Shown: in pieces, positions 23,790 to 33,129 of the stretch
Numbering within the stretch: position 1 is the first letter of the stretch
How the letters are laid out: every line of letters starts with the position of its first letter
From: TMP-24 sp041397305
GTDB lineage: Bacteria > Pseudomonadota > Alphaproteobacteria > Rhodobacterales > Rhodobacteraceae
Reading direction: 5' to 3'
Assembly: GCA_041397305.1 (NCBI GenBank)
Contig: JAWKWX010000014.1
Span: 1-64,000, forward strand
Length of the DNA: 64,000 bases
The notes under the pieces: generated by a model
Told to the model about the DNA's origin: nothing
The model's database searches: none
Seen by the model: the letters and a program-made list of their open reading frames with translations, nothing else
Position numbers and translations under genes: made by a program

Positions 23790-25964
23790 ATGAGGCTTCC
23801 CGACCCGATCACGCGCGACCTTGTCCTGGTGGGCGGCGGCCATACCCATGCGCTGGTCCTGCGCATGTGGGGGATGGCGCCCCTGCCCGGCGTGCGGCTG
23901 ACACTGATCGACCCGGCGCCTGCCGCGGCCTATTCCGGCATGCTGCCCGGCCATATCGCCGGGCATTATCCGCGCGCGGCGCTGGAGATCGATCTGGTCA
24001 GGCTGGCGCGCTTCGCGGGCGCCCGGCTGGTCCTGGGCCGGGCCGTCGGGATCGACCGCGAAAAGCGGCGGGTGCGGGTCGAGGGTCGCGCCGACATCGC
24101 CTATGACATTCTGTCGATCGATGCGGGTGTGACGTCGGACATGCCGGCCTTGCCGGGCTTTCAGGACCATGCGGTTGCGGCGAAGCCGCTGGCGATCTTT
24201 GCCGATCGCTGGGAGGCCTTCGTTTCCGGCGTGACCACTGGCGCGGCGGTGCCCGAGGTTGCGGTGATCGGCGCGGGGCTTGCGGGTGTCGAGCTGGCGC
24301 TCGCCGCGCGTCATCGGCTGGGACCCAAGGCGCGCGTGGCGCTGATCGAGGCGGCCGAGCCGCTTGCCGCCGTGGGCCGTGGCGCGCGGGCGGCGCTGAT
24401 TGCACATCTGCGCCGGTCGGGTATCGCGCTTCATGCGGGACAAGCCGCCGTTGCCTGCACGGCGGATGGCGTGGCCCTGAAGGATGGCACGATGGTTCCG
24501 GCCCGCTTCATCATCGGTGCGGCGGCGGCGCGGGCGGGCGGCTGGCTTCACGAAACCGGACTGTCGCTCGAAAACGGCTACGTGCGGGTCGGGCCGACGC
24601 TGCAAAGCGAAAGCGACCCGCGCATCTTCGCGGTGGGCGACATTGCCCATCTCGGCCACGCGCCGCGCCCCAAGGCGGGGGTCTTTGCCGTGCGCGAGGC
24701 GCCGGTGCTTCTGGCCAATCTCCGGGCGCTCGCGACGGGTGGCCGGGCCCGCGCGGGCTACCATCCGCAAAGCGACTATCTGAAGCTCGTCTCGACCGGC
24801 CACAGGGGCGCGGTCGCCGACAAATGGGGGCTGAGGCTCGATGGCGGGCTGCTCTGGCGCTGGAAGGACCGGATCGACCGCAAGTTCATGGCGAAGTTCC
24901 AGGATCTGCCGGCGATGGCGGCGAAAGGCGCGGCGGACAGGCCGTCCGACCGACCGTCCGACCGACCGTCCGACCGGCCGCTCTGCGGCGGCTGCGGGGC
25001 GAAGGCGGGGCGCGGGGCGCTCGACCGGGCTTTGGCGCGGCTGCCCGCGCCGCAAAGGGCCGATGTGGCGACGGGTGCGGGCGACGATGCGGCGGTGCTG
25101 AAGATCGGCGGGCAGCGGCAGGTCATCACCACCGACCATCTGCGCGCCTTCACCTTCGACCCTTACGTGATGGCGCGCATCGCCGCGATCCACGCGCTTG
25201 GCGATGTCTGGTCGATGGGGGCGGCGCCGCAGGCGGCGCTGGCCCAGATCATCCTGCCGCCGATGGGCGAGGATCTGCAGGCCGAATGGCTGCGCGAGAT
25301 CATGGAGGGGGCGCTGTCGGTCTTCGCCCCCGAGGGTGCCGATATCGTCGGCGGCCATACGACGCTCGGCGCCGAGCTGACGATCGGTTTCACCGTTACC
25401 GGCCTTGCGCCTCGCCCCGTCACCCACGCAGGTGCGCAACCCGGACAGGCGATCGTACTCACCAAGCCCATCGGCACCGGAGTGATCATGGCGGCCGAAA
25501 TGCTTGGCGCCGCACCGGGGCGGGTGGTGGCGGGCGCACTCGCCCACATGCAGCGACCGCAGGGCATTGCGGCGCGTCTCATTGCGCCCCATGCCACAGC
25601 GATGACCGATGTCACCGGCTTCGGTCTTGCCGGTCACCTGTTGTCGATCCTCGATGCCTCGGGCGTGGCGGCGACGCTTCGGCTGTCGGAGGTTCCCACC
25701 CTGCCCGGCGCGGTCGAACTGGCCAGCGCCGGGCATGGGTCGAGCCTGTTGCCCGCGAACCTGTCGGCGCGGGCGCGGATGTTTTTCAGCGACGGGCCGA
25801 AGGCCGAGCTGCTGTTCGATCCGCAGACTGCGGGCGGACTGCTGGCGACGATCCCGGCGGACGAGGCCGGGAGGCTCGTCGAGGCGTTGCGCGCGGTGGG
25901 CGAGGTGGCCGCGGTCATCGGCCATGTCGAGGAAGGCGCCCCCTTCCTGACTGTCGAGGACTGA
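23790..25964 (+). CDS. selD: Pyridine-nucleotide-disulphide oxidoreductase fused to selenophosphate synthase
   Basis: A 724-residue fusion. Residues 1 to about 370 are an NDH-2-like FAD/NAD(P) oxidoreductase (DLVLVGGGHTHALVLRMWG, AVIGAGLAGVELALAARH, DPRIFAVGDIAHL). Residues 399-724 are SelD, which makes selenophosphate from selenide and ATP. Cys402 in CGGCGAK aligns with E. coli Cys17, and Lys405 with Lys20; the second E. coli Cys (Cys19) is Ala here. GDDAAVL, GGHTTLGAELTIGFTVTG and DVTGFGLAGHL are standard. The domains are joined by four DRPS-like repeats. GGAGGAGAG precedes the ATG. No selA, selB, selU or tRNA-Sec gene is nearby, so the selenium sink is unknown. Confidence 0.93.
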   Translation: MRLPDPITRDLVLVGGGHTHALVLRMWGMAPLPGVRLTLIDPAPAAAYSGMLPGHIAGHYPRAALEIDLVRLARFAGARLVLGRAVGIDREKRRVRVEGRADIAYDILSIDAGVTSDMPALPGFQDHAVAAKPLAIFADRWEAFVSGVTTGAAVPEVAVIGAGLAGVELALAARHRLGPKARVALIEAAEPLAAVGRGARAALIAHLRRSGIALHAGQAAVACTADGVALKDGTMVPARFIIGAAAARAGGWLHETGLSLENGYVRVGPTLQSESDPRIFAVGDIAHLGHAPRPKAGVFAVREAPVLLANLRALATGGRARAGYHPQSDYLKLVSTGHRGAVADKWGLRLDGGLLWRWKDRIDRKFMAKFQDLPAMAAKGAADRPSDRPSDRPSDRPLCGGCGAKAGRGALDRALARLPAPQRADVATGAGDDAAVLKIGGQRQVITTDHLRAFTFDPYVMARIAAIHALGDVWSMGAAPQAALAQIILPPMGEDLQAEWLREIMEGALSVFAPEGADIVGGHTTLGAELTIGFTVTGLAPRPVTHAGAQPGQAIVLTKPIGTGVIMAAEMLGAAPGRVVAGALAHMQRPQGIAARLIAPHATAMTDVTGFGLAGHLLSILDASGVAATLRLSEVPTLPGAVELASAGHGSSLLPANLSARARMFFSDGPKAELLFDPQTAGGLLATIPADEAGRLVEALRAVGEVAAVIGHVEEGAPFLTVED
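24936..24983 (+). repeat. Period-12 tandem repeat in the selD fusion linker
   Basis: Four copies of a 12-bp unit (GACCGACCGTCC and variants), the outer copies diverged, encode DRPS-DRPS-DRPS-DRPL at residues 383-398 between the oxidoreductase and SelD domains. The unit length is a multiple of three, so copy-number change alters linker length without frameshift. Confidence 0.9.
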
Positions 25965-25970
25965 GCGCGC

Positions 25971-26966
25971 TCAGCGCTTCCTGAAACGCGGCTTCACACC
26001 CGCCAGCACCTTGAAGCCGCCGTCGCCCGCGACCTGCCGCACCTCGAGGAACGCGTGCGCCATCGCTTCCTCGTAGGGTAGCGTCCGGTTGGCGACGAGC
26101 CAGAGCTGGCCCGGGGGCGCGAGCATGCCGCGCGCGGCCTCGATGAAGGCGGCGCCAAGCGCGGGATCGGCGGCGCGCGAGACATGGAAGGGCGGGTTCG
26201 TCACCACGAAATCCAGAAGCGCGGGCGGGCGGAAGCGGGTAGCGTCGGCCCAATGGAAGACCGCGCGCGGGTCGGCTATATTGTCGCGGGCGGAAGCGAG
26301 CGCCCCGGCCTCTGCCTCGACCAGATGCAGCGCCTTGACGCCGGACCTTGAAAGCACCTGCGATGCGAGCCAGCCCCAGCCCGCGCCAAGGTCCGCCCCC
26401 CTGCCGCGCAGGTCTGCGGGCAGATGGCGTGCCAGTAGCGCGGAGCCGGGGTCGATCCCGTCGGCGGAAAAGACCCCTGGACGGGTGACGAAGCCGGGGA
26501 CGGCCTCGTGCGTCAACGTCCGCCAGCCATCGAAGGTGCCAGCACCGGGGTTTGCGAAACCGAATGCCCGGCCATGTGCCTTGGAGGCCTGCGCCAGCAA
26601 GGGCGTGCGCGCGCGGACGTCTTTCAGGGCAGATTCGATCCCGTCATGCTTCTGCCCGTCGATCCAGATCGGCGCCCCTTCCGGCAAGAGCGTGGCTGCC
26701 TGATGGATCAGCGCGCGCGCCAGCGCCCGCGCGCGCGGCAGGAAGATCAGCGTCGCCGCGAAATCGCCCTCCGCTGCCTCGGCCACCGTCCAGCCGCGGT
26801 CGCGGAACCCGTCGTAATCGGGGCGGAAGCCGGTGACCAGGACGGCGCGGTCGCGCGGCACTTCGGCCAGATCGCTGGCGGCCGTCGGCCGCAGCACCAG
26901 AATGCGGCCCGAAGCGGGCCAGCCGCCCGCCTCGGCGAGCGCATCCTCGAGGCGCGACGATCCCAT
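25971..26966 (-). CDS. RsmC-like class I SAM-dependent methyltransferase
   Basis: A 331-residue protein with the two-domain layout of RsmC (16S rRNA G1207 methyltransferase). A degenerate N-terminal methyltransferase-like half is followed by a catalytic half with ADLGAGWGWLASQVL (SAM loop), an acidic motif (LHLVEAEAGALASARDNI) and the N6/N2-amine methyltransferase motif NPPFHV. The C-terminus RFRKR is basic. It is convergent with selD (6 bp between stop codons) and lies just downstream of clpS on the same strand. RsmC or RlmG are both possible; assignment to G1207 is by similarity only. Confidence 0.85.
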   Translation of the reverse strand: MGSSRLEDALAEAGGWPASGRILVLRPTAASDLAEVPRDRAVLVTGFRPDYDGFRDRGWTVAEAAEGDFAATLIFLPRARALARALIHQAATLLPEGAPIWIDGQKHDGIESALKDVRARTPLLAQASKAHGRAFGFANPGAGTFDGWRTLTHEAVPGFVTRPGVFSADGIDPGSALLARHLPADLRGRGADLGAGWGWLASQVLSRSGVKALHLVEAEAGALASARDNIADPRAVFHWADATRFRPPALLDFVVTNPPFHVSRAADPALGAAFIEAARGMLAPPGQLWLVANRTLPYEEAMAHAFLEVRQVAGDGGFKVLAGVKPRFRKR

Positions 26967-26975
26967 GGCCCGCGC

Positions 26976-27317
26976 CTATTCCTTTTCCATCGTGCATTGC
27001 AGCGGATGCTGATGGCGGCGGGAAAAATCCATCACCTGCGCCACCTTCGTCTCGGCTATCTCGAAGGAAAAGACGCCGACCACCGCGAGGCCCTTCTTGT
27101 GGACGGTCAGCATGATCTCGAACGCCTGGGCGTGATTGAGGCCGAAGAACCGTTCCAGGATATGGACGACAAATTCCATCGGCGTGTAATCGTCGTTCAG
27201 CAGCAGAACCTTGTAGAGCGGCGGGCGCTGGGTCTTGGGCTTGGTCTTGGTCGCGACAGAGGCGTCGCCTTCGGTTCCGTCCCGCGGGTCGGTCATCATG
27301 TCGGGCAGGCGGGACAC
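26976..27317 (-). CDS. clpS: ATP-dependent Clp protease adaptor ClpS
   Basis: A 113-residue N-degron adaptor for ClpAP. An unstructured N-terminal tail (about 35 residues) is followed by the compact domain KVLLLNDDYTPMEFVVHILERFF, the HxxG-type LTVHKKGLAVVGVFSFEIAETK, and a normal end. Residues of the N-end-recognition pocket (Asn-Asp-Asp and Met) are present. Two further ATGs at residues 7 and 8 of the tail are alternative starts. ClpA is not in the window. Confidence 0.94.
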   Translation of the reverse strand: MSRLPDMMTDPRDGTEGDASVATKTKPKTQRPPLYKVLLLNDDYTPMEFVVHILERFFGLNHAQAFEIMLTVHKKGLAVVGVFSFEIAETKVAQVMDFSRRHQHPLQCTMEKE

Positions 27318-27433
27318 GGGCGAAATGCTCCTTGGAATCGGCAGGCGTCAGGGCGAATAATATAGTCGAATGCGAAGATGACGAAAGGGTTGCCTTTCCG
27401 CAACTTGTCCGTTTGTCACCACGGAGAGGGAAA

Positions 27434-28135
27434 ATGCCGCGGTTCGCCGCCATCGGTTTCGACGCCGACGACACGCTCTGGCACAATGAGCGCTTCTTCC
27501 GCATGACGCAGGACAGGTTCGCCGGACTTCTGGCCGACTTCACCGATCCCGACCATCTGCACGCCCGGCTTCTGGCCGCCGAGCGGCGCAACCTTGGCCA
27601 ATACGGCTTTGGCATCAAGGGTTTCGTCCTTTCCATGATCGAGACCGCGATCGAGGTGACGGAGGAACGCGTGCCCGCCCGGGTGATCGCCGAGCTGATC
27701 GCGGCGGGGCAGGAGATGCTCGCCCATCCGATCGAGCTCTTGCCGGGCGCGCGCGCGGCGGTCGAAGTGCTGGCCGAAAGCCATCCGCTGATCCTGATCA
27801 CCAAGGGCGATCTTCTGGACCAGGAAAGGAAGCTCGCGCAATCCGGACTGGGCGATCTGTTCCGGGCCGTCGAGATCGTGTCGGACAAGACCCCGCGGAC
27901 CTACGAGCAGGTTTTCGCCCGTCATGGCGCCGGGGCGGAGCAGGCGCTGATGGCCGGCAACTCGCTGAAATCCGATGTGCTGCCGATGATCGCGGCCGGC
28001 GGCTGGGGCGTGCATGTGCCGCACGAGCTGACCTGGGCTTTGGAGAACGACCATCCGCCCGAGGGCGAACCGCGCTTCCGCAGCCTTGCCGACATTGGCG
28101 GCCTGCCTGATCTGGTGGCCACAATCGAGGCCTGA
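27434..28135 (+). CDS. HAD-superfamily hydrolase
   Basis: A 233-residue haloacid-dehalogenase-type phosphatase. Motif I is FDADDTLWHN (nucleophile Asp10, general acid Asp12), motif II LILITKGD, motif III Lys in SDKTP, and motif IV AGNSLKSDVLPM. The cap is a C1-type helical insert between motifs I and II. GAGAGGGAAA precedes the ATG at 27434. The substrate cannot be inferred. It is divergent from clpS and followed by a hairpin with a T-rich arm at 28245. Confidence 0.88.
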   Translation: MPRFAAIGFDADDTLWHNERFFRMTQDRFAGLLADFTDPDHLHARLLAAERRNLGQYGFGIKGFVLSMIETAIEVTEERVPARVIAELIAAGQEMLAHPIELLPGARAAVEVLAESHPLILITKGDLLDQERKLAQSGLGDLFRAVEIVSDKTPRTYEQVFARHGAGAEQALMAGNSLKSDVLPMIAAGGWGVHVPHELTWALENDHPPEGEPRFRSLADIGGLPDLVATIEA

Positions 28136-28244
28136 AAATAGCTGATATGTTGTGCTACTTGGCGTCCGTCATACCAAATATGGGACGATCGCCAAAATCC
28201 GGCAAGATTCGTTGCACGCAGAACAACGGAAAAGTCTTTGAATA

Positions 28245-28264
28245 AAAAGGTGTTTTCGCCTTTT
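28245..28264 (+). terminator. Candidate hairpin terminator after the HAD gene
   Basis: AAAAGGTG and CGCCTTTT (28245-28252 and 28257-28264) pair over 8 bp with one G-T pair and a TTTT loop. It lies 110 bp after the HAD stop and 68 bp before dacC. The T-run is inside the stem, so termination is plausible but not certain. Confidence 0.45.
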
Positions 28265-28331
28265 GGACCCTGTGCTATCGTTCCGGCAAATCACAAAGAA
28301 CCCGGCACAGACCGGGGCGAGGCAGTAGGCA

Positions 28332-30308
28332 GTGACAGACAGATTCGCCACGGTACGGCGGTGCGTTTCGCACGCGTCAGCCCTATTTCTTCAGGCGTTC
28401 GCGCTTGTACTCATGGCATCCGGCGTTTGGGCCGCGCCCTACGCGGACTATGTGATCGACGCGCGCACCGGCGAGGTCCTGCACCAGGAAAATGCCGACA
28501 CACGGCTGCACCCGGCCTCTCTGACCAAGATGATGACACTCTACATCGCGTTCGAGGCGATCGAGCATGGCGAGATCTCGCTCGACACGTTGGTGACCGT
28601 GTCGAAACATGCCGCTTCCATGCCGCCCTCGAAGCTCGGGCTGAAGCCCGGCCAGCGGATCGCGCTGCGCTATCTCATCCGTGCCGCCGCGATCAAATCG
28701 GCCAACGATGCGGCCACCGCGATCGGCGAGGCGATCGAAGGCACCGAGCCCGCCTTCGCCAAGCGGATGACGCGCACCGCCGCTGCGATGGGCATGTCAA
28801 AGACCACCTTCAAGAATGCCAATGGCCTGACCGCGCAGGGGCACCTGTCGACCGCGCATGACATGACGATCCTCGGACGGCGGCTTTTCTACGATTTCCC
28901 GCAATATTACGGGCTTTTCTCGCGCCGCACCGCGGATGCCGGGATGGCGCAGGTCGCCTCGACCAACCGCCGCTTCCTTGACAGCTACGAAGGCGCCGAC
29001 GGGATCAAGACCGGCTATACCGCGCCCGCGGGCTTCAACCTCGTCGCCTCGGCCCAGCGCGGCAACAAGCGCATCATCGCGGCGATCTTCGGCGGCAAGT
29101 CCACCGCCAACCGCAATGCCCGCATGGCGGAGCTTCTTGACCTCGGTTTCGGCAAGGCGCCGAACAAGGCCAAGGTCTCTCCCCCGCCCGCCATCGCCTA
29201 TAATGGCGACGTCAGCGAGCCGGACGAGGATCTGATGGCCGAAACCATCGCCGCCAATGTCGATCCCTCGGTTCCGGCGGCCGGAAAGACGCTTCGCCTG
29301 AATGTCGCGGTCGCCGAAAGCCCGCGCCCGCGCGCCAAGCCGGACGCCGTGGCGCTGGCGCTGGCAAGCGCCGAGGTCGCGCCCGACAGCGAGATCACCA
29401 CCCAGGCGGCCGAGATGGCCGAAGCGACGGACGAGCTGATGGCCTCGCTGGCCGGAACCATCGACGCGGCCCTGGCGGAGGCGAATGCCGAACCCGCCTT
29501 CGAACAGACCGCGACGCCGCAGCCCGAGACGCTTGCCATGGCAGCGCCCGACGAAACTGCGTCACCCGTGCCGGATGCCGTCGCGGCAGAGCCCGCGGCA
29601 GATGGGATCGCAGCGGCGCCCGCCGAAGAGGACGTCACCGCGACCATCGCGACCGCATCGGCGATCGCACCGATAGCAGCCCCCGTGCCACCGGCCCGCC
29701 CGGGCTCCGCCGCAGTCGAGACGCCAGCAGCGGTTGCGGAAGCGGCGACCGCCGCTGAAACGGATGCAGAGACCGCGGCCGAGACCGCGCTTGCAGAGAA
29801 TGTGATCGCCGCCCCGGAAAGCGCCGATGTGCCGAAGGACCTGGAGGTCGCTGCCGCCGTCGAGCCTGTAGCGACCCCCGTCACACCCGACGACAATCAG
29901 CTGAGCGACGCGGTTCTTCTGACCCCGCCCGCACCGTCCGCGGCATCTGACGTAGCGCCGGACGCGGCAACCGAGGTGATCCTCGCCAGCGCCGACGCAA
30001 GCGCCGATCTGCCGGTCGAGCCGAAGAACCCCGATCTGGAGATCGTCACCCGCGTTTCCACATCCGATGGCCGCGAATGGGGGATCAATGTCGGCAGCTT
30101 CTCCTCGCGCTACAATGCGGAACGCGAACTTCTGCGCACCGCGCTTGTCGAAATGGCAACGCTCGACGAGGCGCTGCGCAAGGTCACCAGCCGCAAGGGC
30201 GCGTTCGATGCCAATTTCGTCGGCATGACCCAGGAAGATGCGGAACTCGCCTGCCGTCGCCTCAGCGCGCGCGGGACGGACTGCACGGTTCTCAACCCGG
30301 CGGGCTAG
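28332..30308 (+). CDS. D-alanyl-D-alanine carboxypeptidase (PBP5/6-like) with C-terminal SPOR domain
   Basis: A 658-residue exported penicillin-binding protein that trims peptidoglycan pentapeptides. The signal sequence ends near Ala35. Catalytic motifs are intact: SLTK (Ser63-Lys66), SAN (123-125) and KTG (226-228). A long Ala/Pro/Glu/Thr-rich low-complexity region (about residues 300-570) follows. The last 80 residues are a SPOR domain (WGINVGSFSSRYNAERELL, RLSARGTDCTVL), which binds denuded glycan at the septum. The start is a GTG at 28332 after GGCAGTAGGC. The low-complexity region has the same GC-rich base use as its neighbours. Confidence 0.93.
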   Translation: MTDRFATVRRCVSHASALFLQAFALVLMASGVWAAPYADYVIDARTGEVLHQENADTRLHPASLTKMMTLYIAFEAIEHGEISLDTLVTVSKHAASMPPSKLGLKPGQRIALRYLIRAAAIKSANDAATAIGEAIEGTEPAFAKRMTRTAAAMGMSKTTFKNANGLTAQGHLSTAHDMTILGRRLFYDFPQYYGLFSRRTADAGMAQVASTNRRFLDSYEGADGIKTGYTAPAGFNLVASAQRGNKRIIAAIFGGKSTANRNARMAELLDLGFGKAPNKAKVSPPPAIAYNGDVSEPDEDLMAETIAANVDPSVPAAGKTLRLNVAVAESPRPRAKPDAVALALASAEVAPDSEITTQAAEMAEATDELMASLAGTIDAALAEANAEPAFEQTATPQPETLAMAAPDETASPVPDAVAAEPAADGIAAAPAEEDVTATIATASAIAPIAAPVPPARPGSAAVETPAAVAEAATAAETDAETAAETALAENVIAAPESADVPKDLEVAAAVEPVATPVTPDDNQLSDAVLLTPPAPSAASDVAPDAATEVILASADASADLPVEPKNPDLEIVTRVSTSDGREWGINVGSFSSRYNAERELLRTALVEMATLDEALRKVTSRKGAFDANFVGMTQEDAELACRRLSARGTDCTVLNPAG

Positions 30309-30311
30309 GGG

Positions 30312-30470
30312 TCAGGGCTTCGGCCGGTCGTCCCAGTCCTTGTTCAGGATGCGCTGCGCGTCGCCCTCCGGGTCGTCGTACTGACGGGTCTTCAGCGACC
30401 ACAGGAACGCCGCAAGCCCGAGCCCGCCGAGGAACAGCGAGACCGGAATGAGGATGGCGAGCATTTCCAT
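30312..30470 (-). CDS. ccoS: cbb3-type cytochrome oxidase assembly protein CcoS
   Basis: A 52-residue protein with one membrane helix (MLAILIPVSLFLGGLGLAAFLWSLK) and then the conserved cytoplasmic tail RQYDDPEGDAQRIL and DWDDRP. CcoS is needed for haem and copper insertion into cbb3 oxidase. It follows ccoI with a 9-bp gap and closes the ccoGHIS block. An ATG two codons later (30464) is an alternative start. Its end faces the dacC end across 3 bp. Confidence 0.93.
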   Translation of the reverse strand: MEMLAILIPVSLFLGGLGLAAFLWSLKTRQYDDPEGDAQRILNKDWDDRPKP

Positions 30471-30479
30471 TGCCCGACC

Positions 30480-32669
30480 CTATTTCAGCCGGAGCGCATT
30501 GAGCGTCACCAGAAGCGACGAGGTCGACATGGCGAGGGCGGCAATCAGCGGTGTGGCAAGGCCCGCCAGCGCCACGGGCACCGCCAGCGCGTTGTAGCCG
30601 AGCGACAGGGCGAAATTCTCCTTGATGCGCGCCCGCGCCCCGACCGCGATCACGCGCGCCTCGGCGATCGGTGCCAGCGTCTGACCCAAAAGCACGATGT
30701 CGGACGCGGTGCGCGCGGCGTCAAGCGCCGAGGCAGGCGAGACCGAGACATGGGCAGAGGCAAGCGCGACCGTATCGTTCAGCCCGTCGCCAACCATCAG
30801 CACGCGCGCGCCCCTTGCCTTCAGCGCGTCGATATGGGCGGCCTTCTCGGCGGGCAGCATGCCGCTTTGCCAGGCCTCTATCCCAAGCGTGCGGGCCAGC
30901 CCCGCAACCGGGCCTTCCGCGTCGCCCGACAGAAGCGTCACGCCAAGGCCCGCGGCCTGCAGCGCCGCGACGGCCTCGGCAGCGCCCGGCCGCAGGCGAT
31001 CGGTAAAGATCAGGGCTTTGCGCGCTGCGCCGACGGCGAGGTAGCTTGCGCCGTCGCCGACCGGTTCCGCGCCGACCCAGGCCGCACGCCCCAGCCGCAC
31101 GCGCTGTCCCTGCCACAGGCCTTCGACGCCATAACCCGCGACCTCGCGCAGGTCGGTCACGGCCGCAGGTGTGACCTTGGACGCTTTCAGAGCCTCTGCC
31201 AGAGCCCGCGACAGGGGATGGGCTGATCCTTCGGCGAGGGCCAGCGCCACAGCTGCCTCCTCGCCCGCGAGACTTTCAAGGTTCGACGGTTCCGGCGCGC
31301 CCATCGTCAGCGTGCCGGTCTTGTCGAAAACCACATGCGTGACTTCTGCCAGCCGCTCCAGCGCCGTGCCATCTTTCACAAGCAATCCCTTGCGGAACAG
31401 CCGCCCCGAGGCCGAGGTCACGACCGATGGCACGGCAAGCGCCAGCGCGCAGGGGCAGGTGATGATCAGGACCGCCGAGGCGATGTTCAGCGCCAGACGC
31501 GGATCGTGCGTGCGGGTGATCCAGAAGAGGAAGGCGCCCAACGCCAGAAGATGGACCATCGGCGAATAGCGCCGCGCCATCCTGTCGGCGAGCGAGATAT
31601 AGCGGTTCTTGGCACTTTCCGCGACCGCCACCAGATCGGCGAGACGATGAAGTGACGACGACGCGCCCGCTGCCGTGACCCGCACTTGCAGGGGGCCGGT
31701 CAGATTGACCTCGCCCGCGCTGACCGATGTGCCGGGTTCCACCGCGACGGGTCGCGTCTCGCCGGTCAGGAGCGAGCGGTCGATCTCTGATGCGCCCGCC
31801 TCGATCACGCCATCCACCGGCATCCGCGCGCCGGGGCGGACCAGCACCAGATCGCCCGCCCGAACCTCGGCCACCGGCACCAGCCGCGCCTCGCCATCGG
31901 CATCCAGCCGGATCGCGCGCGGCACTTCCAGCGCGGCAAGCTCCTCGGCGGCAGACCGGGCGACGGCACGCGAGCGATAGTCGAGATAGCGCCCGATCAG
32001 GAGGAAGAAGCACAGCGACACGCCCGCGTCGAAATAGGCATGTTCGCCGCCCATGATCGTCTCGAACAGCGAGACGGCGGAGGAGAGGATCAGCGCGAGC
32101 GAGATCGGCACATCCATCCCCAGCCTGCGCGACCGGAGCGAGGCGAAAGCGGAGGCGAAGAAGGGCTGACCCGCGAACACAAGCGTCGGCAGGGCGATCA
32201 TCGCGCTGATCCAGTGGAAAAGGTCGCGCGTCGCATCCTCGGCCCCCGACCAGACGGCGACCGACAGAAGCATGATGTTCATCATCGCGAAGCCGGCCAC
32301 ACCAAGCCGCATCAGCAGGTCGCGCCCGCGCCTTTCGCTTTCGGTCGTGGTCAGAAGGCCGGGGTCAAGCTCGAACGCCGGTTGGCCCACCTCTTCCAGG
32401 GCGGCGATCAGCCGCTCGGGCAGGACCTCGGGCGCGGCGGTCACCGAGACGCGGCGGCGGGTCAGGTTGACGCGCGCCGACTGAACGCCCGGTTCTGTCG
32501 CGAGGCGCCGCTCGATCGCCGCCATCGCCGCGCCGTCCCGTGCCTCGGGGATCGACAGGACAATCCCTTCGGTAGCCGCCCGCATCCGCGACTGCGCCAG
32601 CATTTCGGTCGCGGGCAGGGCGACGCAGGCCGGACAGGCGGAAAGCGGGATGGGTTCGGCAAGGCTCAT
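30480..32669 (-). CDS. ccoI: Copper-translocating P1B-ATPase of cbb3 oxidase assembly
   Basis: A 729-residue CcoI/FixI ATPase. An N-terminal CPAC pair and a degenerate heavy-metal-associated domain precede eight predicted membrane segments. The transport motif is TCPCALALAVP. The phosphorylation site DKTGTLTMG, the SEHPL-equivalent GSAHPLSRAL, and the hinge GDGLNDTVALASAHV are intact. It delivers Cu to the CcoN CuB site across the inner membrane. It follows ccoH (3-bp gap) and precedes ccoS. Gene order and the CcoI-type short N-terminus separate it from CopA exporters. Confidence 0.93.
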   Translation of the reverse strand: MSLAEPIPLSACPACVALPATEMLAQSRMRAATEGIVLSIPEARDGAAMAAIERRLATEPGVQSARVNLTRRRVSVTAAPEVLPERLIAALEEVGQPAFELDPGLLTTTESERRGRDLLMRLGVAGFAMMNIMLLSVAVWSGAEDATRDLFHWISAMIALPTLVFAGQPFFASAFASLRSRRLGMDVPISLALILSSAVSLFETIMGGEHAYFDAGVSLCFFLLIGRYLDYRSRAVARSAAEELAALEVPRAIRLDADGEARLVPVAEVRAGDLVLVRPGARMPVDGVIEAGASEIDRSLLTGETRPVAVEPGTSVSAGEVNLTGPLQVRVTAAGASSSLHRLADLVAVAESAKNRYISLADRMARRYSPMVHLLALGAFLFWITRTHDPRLALNIASAVLIITCPCALALAVPSVVTSASGRLFRKGLLVKDGTALERLAEVTHVVFDKTGTLTMGAPEPSNLESLAGEEAAVALALAEGSAHPLSRALAEALKASKVTPAAVTDLREVAGYGVEGLWQGQRVRLGRAAWVGAEPVGDGASYLAVGAARKALIFTDRLRPGAAEAVAALQAAGLGVTLLSGDAEGPVAGLARTLGIEAWQSGMLPAEKAAHIDALKARGARVLMVGDGLNDTVALASAHVSVSPASALDAARTASDIVLLGQTLAPIAEARVIAVGARARIKENFALSLGYNALAVPVALAGLATPLIAALAMSTSSLLVTLNALRLK

Positions 32670-32672
32670 GGC

Positions 32673-33128
32673 CTAGCCTTTCACATAAAGATCAAGCCGC
32701 TGGTGGAACCGCGTGCCATCCTCGGCCCGCGCTTCCAGAAGCACCATCCAGCGGCCGCGACCCAGATCGACCGGCGCCCGGAAATCGCCGTTCAGATAGG
32801 CGAAGGCGGGTGTCTTGTCTTCCGCCGCCTCGGTGGTGCGGCCGATCAGGGCACTGATGTCCCGCGCCCGCACCGGCTGGCCTGCCCGGTCGCGGAACGA
32901 CAGGATCAGCTCGCCGCCCTCGTAACGGTAGCCGAGCGTCCAGCCGAGCCTTTCCTGCGCCGCGCGTTCGGCATCGAACGTCTGCGATGCGACATAGGAA
33001 TTTTCGACCTCAAGCCCGGGGAAGGTGCCCACCGCCTTCACCGCCATGAAGACATTGACCCCGATGATGACGGCGAAGGCCGAGGCGGTGATGGCAAAGA
33101 CCTTCGCTCCGGTCAGTTCGCGCGCCAT
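32673..33128 (-). CDS. ccoH: CcoH/FixH family cbb3 oxidase assembly protein
   Basis: A 151-residue protein with one N-terminal membrane anchor (VFAITASAFAVIIGVNVFMAVKAV) and a periplasmic FixH domain starting TFPGLEVENSYVASQTFDAERAAQERLGW. The YV-S-Q-F and LGW patterns are typical. CcoH interacts with CcoN during assembly. Its ATG lies directly next to the ccoG stop (33128 against 33130), implying coupling, and ccoI follows within 3 bp. Confidence 0.92.
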   Translation of the reverse strand: MARELTGAKVFAITASAFAVIIGVNVFMAVKAVGTFPGLEVENSYVASQTFDAERAAQERLGWTLGYRYEGGELILSFRDRAGQPVRARDISALIGRTTEAAEDKTPAFAYLNGDFRAPVDLGRGRWMVLLEARAEDGTRFHQRLDLYVKG

Positions 33129-33129
33129 C

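Noticed and set aside
24936..24983. Period-12 repeat as a CRISPR-like array
   Set aside because: The repeats are contiguous without spacers, lie inside a coding frame and encode DRPS units.
23625..25925. Long minus-strand ORF opposite the selD fusion
   Set aside because: Antisense shadow; the forward frame has complete FAD-oxidoreductase and SelD motifs.
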